Shown here in pieces: positions 1-4,834 of a stretch of DNA of 10,881 nt. The DNA is from an uncultured Oscillospiraceae bacterium (GTDB lineage: Bacteria > Bacillota > Clostridia > Oscillospirales > Oscillospiraceae): assembly GCA_905233595.1 (NCBI GenBank), contig CAJOFI010000069.1, positions 1-10,881 of the forward strand, read 5' to 3'. The notes under the pieces are model-generated. The model did no database searches, was not told the DNA's origin, and was given only the letters and a program-made list of their open reading frames with translations. Each line of letters starts with the position of its first letter. The first letter of the stretch is position 1. Position numbers and translations under genes: made by a program.

Positions 1-374
1 AGGGGCGCTTTTCCAAGCCCGGGGCGCGGGATCTGCTCGCCCCGGTGATCCGGCTCGAGCCGCTGAACGCGGAGGAGCTGCTGGTGCTGTGCGAGAAGCT
101 CGCCGAGATGCACGCGGGGCTTTACGGCTACGCCCGCCGCGTCACGACCGAGGAGCTGGTGAGCTTTCTCAGGATCGAGTACGGGCGCATCGGCGCGGAT
201 CAGAACATCACGCCGCGCGAGGTGATCCGGGACTTTATCGAGCTGCTCGACCTGCTGTATCAGAACCCCGGTCTCAGCGCGGCCGCGCTGCTCGATTCCG
301 AGGACTTCAGCTACGCCAAATCCGAGGCCGTCTCGGACGAGGCTGACCCCGGCTTTGTGGAGTTTACGATATGA
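1..374 (+). CDS. brxD: BREX-type ATP-binding protein (BrxD/DUF2791 family), C-terminal part
   Basis: The reading frame is open from base 3 and runs off the left edge, so only the last ~124 residues are here; the GTG at 45 is internal. What is visible is the C-terminal helical part: APVIRLEPLNAEELLVL, then the tract ARRVTTEELVSFLRIEYGRI, then ITPREVIRDFIELLDLLYQNP, and an end of DFSYAKSEAVSD...GFVEFTI. I recognise this as the tail of the P-loop ATPase family called BrxD in BREX phage-defence systems and also found in stand-alone clostridial cassettes with an Lhr-like helicase. The Walker motifs would lie off the edge and cannot be checked. Its TGA (372-374) overlaps the ATG of the helicase gene (371-373) as ATGA, so the two are probably translationally coupled. 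The family call rests on remembered sequence style plus the helicase neighbour. Confidence 0.75.
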   Translation, partial: GRFSKPGARDLLAPVIRLEPLNAEELLVLCEKLAEMHAGLYGYARRVTTEELVSFLRIEYGRIGADQNITPREVIRDFIELLDLLYQNPGLSAAALLDSEDFSYAKSEAVSDEADPGFVEFTI

Positions 375-2557
375 ACGTGTTTGCGCTCTACGCCCCCTTC
401 ATCCAGGACTATATCTACCGCTCCGGCTGGCAGAGCCTGCGGGCGGTGCAGAACGCCGCCGGTGACGCGATCTTCAACACGGAGGAAAACGTGCTGCTCA
501 CCGCCTCCACCGCCTCGGGCAAGACCGAGGCGGCCTTCTTCCCCATCCTCACGCTGCTCGACGAGGACCCGTCGGCAAGCGTGGGCGTTCTCTATATCGC
601 GCCGCTCAAGGCGCTCATCAACGACCAGTTCGGGCGCTTGAACGAGCTCTGCGAGGAGGCGGGCATCCCCGTCACCCGCTGGCACGGGGACGCGAACCAG
701 AGCGCCAAGCGCAGGCTTCTCAAAAAGCCGCGCGGCATTTTGCAGATCACGCCGGAGTCGCTCGAGGCGCTGCTTCTGCGCAAGCACATGGAAGTCCCCT
801 CCCTCTTCGGCGACCTGCGCTTCATCGTCATCGACGAGATCCACTCCCTTCTGCGGGCGGATCGCGGCTTGCAGACCTTTTGCCTGATCGAGAGATTATG
901 TAAACTTGCCGGCTGCGGCCCCCGGCGCGTCGGCCTCTCCGCCACCATCGGCAGCCCCGCCCTTGCGGGGCAGTTTCTCGCGGCGGGGAGCAGCCGGGGG
1001 ACGGTCATTCCGAAATTCGACGGTGGCCGGGAGGTCTGGCGGCTCTCGATGGAGCACTTCTACAACACGTCTCCCCAGGCCGACGAGGGAAAGCTGAGGA
1101 GGTCAGCGACGCCGCGCCGCTCGCCGCCGACCCCGGCATCGGCTACATCTTCGAGCATACCCGGGGGAAGAAGTGCCTCATCTTCACCAACTCCCGGGAG
1201 GAGTGTGAATCCGTCTGCCAGCAGCTGCGGCAGTACTGCGAAGCAAATCACGAGCCGGACCGCTTCCTCATCCACCACGGCAACCTCTCCGCCTCCTACC
1301 GGGAGAGCGCCGAGGCGGAGATGAAGGACGACGACTCGCTCCAATCCGTCTGCGCCACGGCGACGCTGGAGCTGGGCATCGACGTCGGGCGGCTCGAGCG
1401 GGCGTTTCAGATCGACGCGCCCTTCACGGTCTCCGGCTTTTTGCAGCGCATGGGGCGCACCGGGCGGCGGGGCGACCCGTCGGAGATGTGGTTCGTAATG
1501 CGCGAGGAGCACCAGGAGGCGCGCGCCATGCTGCCTGACAGCATCCCCTGGTATCTTGTGCAGGGCATCGCGCTCGTGCAGCTCTACGTTGAGGAGCGCT
1601 TTGTCGAGCCGCCGCGCATGGACAGGCTGCCCTACAGCCTGCTCTATCACCAGACCATGAGCACCCTCGCCTCCCACGGGGAGATGACGGCGGGCGAGCT
1701 TGCCTCCCGCGTGCTGACGCTCAGCGCCTTCCGCCGCGTCACAAGGGAGGATTATCAGTGCCTCCTGCGCCATCTGCTGGAGCTCGACCATATCAGCCGC
1801 ACGGAGAACGGCGGGCTGATTTTGGGCTTGAGTGGGGAGCGGGTGGTGATTTCAGGAGAACGTGGAGTACACTGTCCGTTCCGGTTCGGAACAGCTCGGC
1901 ACCATTGTCAAGCCCCCTCCCGCGGGGGACAAGATCGCCATCGCAGGGCGCGTCTGGGTCGTGGAGGACGTGGATCACCAGCGGCACGAGGTCTTCTGCA
2001 CCCTCGTCAAGGGCAGCATCCCCGCCTACTTCGGGGACGTGGCGGGCGATATTCACACGCGCATCTTAGAGCGCATGTACCGCGTGCTCTCGGAGGATGC
2101 GCAGTACCCCTATCTGATGCGCCGCGCCCTCTGTCGGCTTGCCGACGCGCGGGAGCTGTTTGAGAAATCCCGCATGGGCGAGCGCCCGCTCGTGCATCTC
2201 GGCGGGAGGATGTGGGCGCTCTTCCCCTGGCTGGGAAGCTACGCCTTCCTCGCGCTCGAGCGCTTTTTGAAGCTGCGCTGCGCCGTACGCCTCGGGCTCA
2301 AAGGCTTGCAGTCCTCCCGCCCCTATTACATGCAGTTTACCATGCAGGTGGGCGAGGCGGAGTTTTACGAGATCGTCAGCGAGGAGGCGGCGCAGGACTT
2401 CGACGCGCTCACGCTGGTATACGAAAACGAAGTGCCGGTGTTTGAAAAGTACGACGAATTCGTGCCCGCGGAGCTGCTGCGCAAGGACACGCAGGGCATG
2501 AAGGCGCGCGTGGAGAGCTGGCGCAAATTCACAGGGACGGCTGCCGACCATGCATGA
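371..2557 (+). pseudogene. brxHI: Lhr-like DEAD/DEAH superfamily 2 helicase (BrxHI family), interrupted by two frame changes
   Basis: Read across three frames, this is one ~729-residue ATP-dependent nucleic-acid helicase. Frame one (371 to about 1093) carries motif I (TASTASGKTEA, Lys51), motif Ia (APLKALINDQ), motif II (DEIH, residues 155-158) and motif III (GLSATIG). Frame two (about 1093-1850) carries motif IV (CLIFTNSREECE), motif V (ATATLELGIDVG) and motif VI (QRMGRTGRRG, near 1444-1473). Frame three (about 1850-2557) holds the C-terminal region (FQENVEYTVRSGSEQLGTI, KPPPAGDKIAIAGRVWVVE, and on to the TGA). The first break is a net loss of one base at a GGGAAAG run (1087-1093). The second lies near 1847-1862, where the downstream frame is closed upstream by TGA at 1829 and 1847. 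From memory of the family about 7-8 residues are missing there, which would fit a small 3n+2 deletion. All helicase motifs survive in sequence, but no single frame encodes a full enzyme. A draft-assembly error at the first site is possible. The gene overlaps brxD upstream and the DUF5131 gene downstream. Confidence 0.82.
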
Positions 2558-3434
2558 TATATGGAACCCCTGGCACGGCTGCAAAAAATGCAGCGAGGGC
2601 TGCCAGAACTGCTATATGTACTTTCTCGACGGGCTGCGCGGCAAAGACGGGGGCGAGATCTACCGCACCAAGGCGAGCTTTCGCTACCCGCTCTCCAAGG
2701 ATCGGAACGGACGCTACAAGGTCAGAAGCGGGGAGATGCTGCGTGTCTGCATGACCTCGGATTTCTTTTTGGAGCAGGCCGATCCCTGGCGCGAAGAGGC
2801 CTGGGAGATCATCCACCAAAGACCGGACGTGAAGTTTTTCCTGCTGACCAAGCGGCCGGAGCGCGTGGCCGCGCACTTGCCCTACGACTGGGGCGAGGGC
2901 TGGGAAAACGTGATGTTCAACGTCACCTGCGAAAACCAGCGCCGCGCCGACGAGCGCATTCCGATCCTGCTCTCGCTCCCCTTCAAGCACAAGGGCATCA
3001 TGTGCGCGCCCTTCATCGGCCCGGTCAGTATCCAAAAGTATCTCCCGTCCGCTCAGATCGAGCAGGTGCTGTGCGACGGGGAAAACTACGGCGGCGCCCG
3101 CCCCTGTCATTATGAGTGGGTCAAGGCGCTGCGCGACGAGTGCAGGGCTTTCAACGTGACCTTCACCTTCTGCGGCACCGGGCGTCAATTCGTCAAGGAC
3201 GGCAAAACCTACCGTCTTGAAGGCAGCCTGCAAACCGAGCAGGCGCGGAAATCCGGTCTCAGCTTTCTCGGAAAGCCCATAGATTTCAAGCTCTGCGACA
3301 CCTGGGGCAACCCCATCCCGAAGGAGGAGCTCTATGTTCCCTATTTCGGTGCGCGCTGCCGGAAATGCGGGATGCAGCAGAGCTGCAACGGCTGCAGCCG
3401 CTGTGGAAAATGCGAAGCCAAAGAAAACGTATAA
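2550..3434 (+). CDS. DUF5131 (phage Gp37/Gp68-like) three-cysteine protein
   Basis: This is a 294-residue protein of the DUF5131/Gp37-Gp68 family (PF07505), whose reaction is not established. The N-terminus has IWNPWHGCKKCSEGCQNCY, in which C14-x3-C18-x2-C21 matches the spacing of the [4Fe-4S] site of radical SAM enzymes, with an extra C11. Further family-like tracts are KFFLLTKRPERV, NVTCENQ, CAPFIGPVS and GENYGGARPCHYEWV. An unusual cysteine-rich tail (C270, C273, C279, C282, C285, C288) could hold zinc or a second cluster. The ATG at 2550 lies 8 bases inside the end of the helicase frame and has no good ribosome site, which points to translational coupling. The gene is intact although the helicase before it is not. 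Radical SAM chemistry is inference from the cysteine spacing alone. A role with the ATPase/helicase pair is inferred from gene order. Confidence 0.82.
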   Translation: MHDIWNPWHGCKKCSEGCQNCYMYFLDGLRGKDGGEIYRTKASFRYPLSKDRNGRYKVRSGEMLRVCMTSDFFLEQADPWREEAWEIIHQRPDVKFFLLTKRPERVAAHLPYDWGEGWENVMFNVTCENQRRADERIPILLSLPFKHKGIMCAPFIGPVSIQKYLPSAQIEQVLCDGENYGGARPCHYEWVKALRDECRAFNVTFTFCGTGRQFVKDGKTYRLEGSLQTEQARKSGLSFLGKPIDFKLCDTWGNPIPKEELYVPYFGARCRKCGMQQSCNGCSRCGKCEAKENV

Positions 3435-3475
3435 AATCATCACCCCGGGCGTATGCTGTCCGGGGTGATGATTTT
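3433..3475 (+). terminator. Perfect 16-bp hairpin over the DUF5131 stop codon
   Basis: The left arm 3433-3448 and right arm 3460-3475 are exactly complementary (AAAATCATCACCCCGG and its reverse complement), with an 11-base loop. The right arm ends in TTTT and the left arm starts with AAAA, so it could end transcription in either direction, although the U-tract is short and followed by GAAG. The left arm begins inside the TAA stop (3432-3434). The right arm and loop contain the candidate start codons of tspO, so the same structure could also hide the tspO translation start. Confidence 0.75.
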
Positions 3476-3944
3476 GAAGAAAGCAACTTGGAAAACCTAC
3501 GCCTTCTACGTCGGCATGACCGAATTGGCGGGGCTGCTCGCGGGGCTTATCAGCCGGGAGGCGACGCAGCTTTATCAGCAGACGATCCTCAAGCCCGCGC
3601 TCTCGCCGCCGGGCTGGCTGTTCCCGGTGGTGTGGAGCGTGCTGTATCTGCTGATGGGCGTCGGCGCCGCGCGCGTTTCGCAGACGCCGGCGGGCAAAGG
3701 CGCGCTCAAAATCTACTGGACGCAGCTTGCCGTGAACTTTCTCTGGCCGATCCTCTTTTTCAATTTCCAGCTCTTCGGCTTCGCCTTTTTCTGGCTGGCG
3801 CTGCTCTGGGGGCTGATCGTATGGATGACGCTGAGCTTTCTGGAACTGGACAGAGCCGCCGGGCTCACGCAGCTTCCCTATCTGCTCTGGGTCGCCTTCG
3901 CGGGCTATCTCAATCTCGGCGTCTGGATGCTCAATCGCTTCTGA
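3468..3944 (+). CDS. tspO: TspO/MBR family membrane protein
   Basis: From the ATG at 3468 this gives 158 residues with about five hydrophobic helices, the usual size and layout of TspO/MBR (tryptophan-rich sensory protein / benzodiazepine-receptor-like) proteins. Family hallmarks are LKPALSPPGWLFPVVWSVLY (residues 41-60), WTQLAVNFLWPILFF (84-98) and PYLLWVAFAGYLN (137-149). Relatives bind porphyrins and related ligands in the membrane and are linked to oxidative-stress control; the ligand here is unknown. The start is uncertain. ATG 3453 sits in the loop of the preceding hairpin with no ribosome site. ATG 3468 lies just after GGGG. TTG 3474, which would give MKKATWKTYAF, has the best distance from GGGGTG (3462-3467). 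Nothing in the sequence ties it to the defence-like genes before it, and the hairpin suggests separate transcription. Confidence 0.9.
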   Translation: MILKKATWKTYAFYVGMTELAGLLAGLISREATQLYQQTILKPALSPPGWLFPVVWSVLYLLMGVGAARVSQTPAGKGALKIYWTQLAVNFLWPILFFNFQLFGFAFFWLALLWGLIVWMTLSFLELDRAAGLTQLPYLLWVAFAGYLNLGVWMLNRF

Positions 3945-3956
3945 TGGCGTAGGGAC

Positions 3957-3988
3957 AGTGGCCAGTGGTTTGGGAAAAGTGAACAGTT
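3957..3988 (+). repeat. Degenerate heptamer array, AGTG every 7 bases (left copy)
   Basis: AGTG occurs at 3957, 3964 and 3978, with decayed versions in exact phase at 3971 (TGGG) and 3985 (AGTT), giving five units of period 7. The same array occurs in the opposite orientation at 4794-4834, on the far side of msrA. Both copies contain the 13-mer AGTGGCCAGTGGT or its complement. Confidence 0.7.
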
Positions 3989-3999
3989 CCTTAATAGTT

Positions 4000-4050
4000 A
4001 AGGTGTCGCTTCGCGACGGATTGGAAACTCCGCGAAGCGACACCTTTTTT
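4000..4050 (+). terminator. Strong intrinsic terminator after tspO, convergent with msrA
   Basis: Arms 4000-4015 and 4031-4046 form a perfect 16-bp stem (AAGGTGTCGCTTCGCG) around a 15-base loop, and the right arm runs into six T (4045-4050). It lies 55 bases after the tspO stop and faces the oncoming msrA gene. Its left arm and most of the loop are one copy of the 25-bp inverted repeat described separately. A competing small stem (CCTTAA-TAG-TTAAGG, 3989-4003) overlaps the left arm and could compete with the main hairpin. Confidence 0.88.
4002..4026 (+). repeat. 25-bp perfect inverted repeat, left copy
   Basis: This 25-mer begins GGTGTCGCTTCGCG and ends GATTGGAA. Its exact reverse complement is at 4655-4679, on the other side of msrA. 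The left copy forms part of the tspO terminator. Confidence 0.88.
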
Positions 4051-4097
4051 CATTTCATATCGGCAGAGAGAAAGCGCCTTTCCTGACCGCTCGTGCC

Positions 4098-4118
4098 GCG
4101 CCGATCAATGATCGGCGC
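4098..4118 (-). terminator. Hairpin over the msrA stop codon
   Basis: GCGCCGATC (4098-4106) and GATCGGCGC (4110-4118) form a perfect 9-bp stem with a 3-base loop that includes part of the msrA TGA (4105-4107). No T-run follows on either strand, so termination is uncertain; it may instead protect the mRNA end. Confidence 0.45.
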
Positions 4119-4611
4119 TACGCATTAGCAGCGTTTGCGGGATGTGGCAGTAGCCGCCGGGGTTTTTGTCGAGATATTTCTGGTGGTAGTCCTCCGCCGG
4201 GTAGAAGTTTTCGAGCGGCTGAAGCTCCACTTCAAGCTTTGCTCTGTACTTCGCCTGTTCGGCTTCATAGCGGGCTTTCAGCTCCTCAAGATCGGCCTCG
4301 TCCACATAGTAGATGCCCGTGCGGTACTGGATGCCCTTGTCCCCGCCCTGCCGGTGGTAGGAGGTGGGGTCGATGGTCAGAAAGTACCAGTCGAGCAGCC
4401 GGGTCAGGCTGAGCCTGTCCGCGTCGTAGTCAATGCGCACGGTTTCGGCGTGCCCCGCGCTTGCGCAGACCTGCTGATAGCTGGGGAATGCCGTGGGGCC
4501 GTTTGCGTAGCCGACCTCAGTCTCCAATACGCCGTCGAACTGGTCGAAGAACTTCTGCGTCCCCCAGAAGCAGCCCCCGGCGAGATAAATGCGTTTTCTG
4601 TTCACGTTCAT
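4105..4611 (-). CDS. msrA: Peptide-methionine (S)-S-oxide reductase MsrA
   Basis: This 168-residue cytoplasmic repair enzyme reduces methionine-S-sulfoxide in proteins and in free methionine. The diagnostic GGCFWG motif places the catalytic cysteine at residue 14. TEVGYANG, GHAETVRIDYD, DPTSYHRQGGDKGIQYRTGIYY and YHQKYLDKNPGGYCH are all typical of the family, and C155 is the likely resolving cysteine. The frame is open for 55 more residues upstream, but that stretch reads through the repeats at 4655-4789 and is rejected. The ATG at 4611 has GGGAGG only two bases before it. The GTG at 4605 has the same site eight bases away and may be the true start. There is no MsrB domain and no msrB neighbour in the window. 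The gene is flanked by inverted compound repeats and points towards tspO. Confidence 0.95.
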   Translation of the reverse strand: MNVNRKRIYLAGGCFWGTQKFFDQFDGVLETEVGYANGPTAFPSYQQVCASAGHAETVRIDYDADRLSLTRLLDWYFLTIDPTSYHRQGGDKGIQYRTGIYYVDEADLEELKARYEAEQAKYRAKLEVELQPLENFYPAEDYHQKYLDKNPGGYCHIPQTLLMRSADH

Positions 4612-4624
4612 CGCCTCCCGCAAA

Positions 4625-4653
4625 AGCATAGCACAGCCGCGCCCGTTTCGCAA
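4625..4653 (-). promoter_or_regulatory. Possible msrA promoter next to the repeat
   Basis: On the minus strand TTGCGA (4648-4653) and TATGCT (4625-4630) are separated by 17 bases, and each matches 4 of 6 consensus bases. The -35 box begins one base after the 25-bp repeat ends (4655). A start site about seven bases past the -10 box would fall in the ribosome-binding site, leaving almost no leader. That either favours the GTG start at 4605 or argues against this promoter. Confidence 0.3.
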
Positions 4654-4654
4654 G

Positions 4655-4679
4655 TTCCAATCCGTCGCGAAGCGACACC
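4655..4679 (-). repeat. 25-bp perfect inverted repeat, right copy
   Basis: This is the exact reverse complement of 4002-4026, starting TTCCAATCCGTC and ending GCGACACC on the + strand. Unlike the left copy it is not paired with a second full arm, so it does not form the long terminator stem. It lies directly upstream of the proposed msrA promoter. Confidence 0.88.
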
Positions 4680-4680
4680 C

Positions 4681-4789
4681 TAAGGAAGCGCTGATTAATC
4701 CAGCTTCGGCGTCTACCGGCAAATTTCCGCCGGCTCTGCGTTGCAAAAGTTTGAAATACACAAAGTATTCCTGCACTAGCGCTTCCCTA
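4681..4789. mobile_element. 109-bp MITE-like element with short inverted ends
   Basis: The ends TAAGGAAGCGCT (4681-4692) and AGCGCTTCCCTA (4778-4789) are inverted repeats matching at 11 of 12 positions, each with a TA at the outer edge. Inside is a small hairpin, CCGGC (4716-4720) with GCCGG (4729-4733). It has no coding capacity. It separates the 25-bp repeat from the heptamer array on this side, whereas on the left side the two are almost adjacent, which fits insertion into an older compound repeat. Mobility by a transposase acting in trans is inference. Confidence 0.5.
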
Positions 4790-4793
4790 ACGA

Positions 4794-4834
4794 TTCACTC
4801 CTCACTCTTCACTCTTCACTGACCACTGGCCACT
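4794..4834 (+). repeat. Heptamer array, CACT every 7 bases (right copy)
   Basis: CACT occurs at exactly 4796, 4803, 4810, 4817, 4824 and 4831: six units of period 7, with consensus near TTCACTC and drifting to ACCACTG and GCCACTT at the right end. The last base is the first base of the esterase stop codon (TTA on + at 4834-4836). It is the inverted partner of 3957-3988. Confidence 0.85.

Noticed and set aside
1862..2557. The 231-codon frame as a separate gene
   Set aside because: It continues the helicase C-terminal region without a break in homology, and its GTG start has no independent reason to exist.
2529..4043. A 504-codon open frame on the minus strand
   Set aside because: It lies opposite the DUF5131 and tspO genes, runs through both terminators and is Arg/Ala/Glu/Leu-rich without a domain. 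It is a high-GC shadow.
4612..4776. A 55-residue N-terminal extension of MsrA
   Set aside because: It translates the 25-bp repeat and the MITE-like element; no MsrA I know has it, and a ribosome site is present at 4614-4619.
4794..4834. CRISPR-like repeat array
   Set aside because: The units are 7 bases with no spacers and no cas genes nearby; it is a simple tandem repeat.
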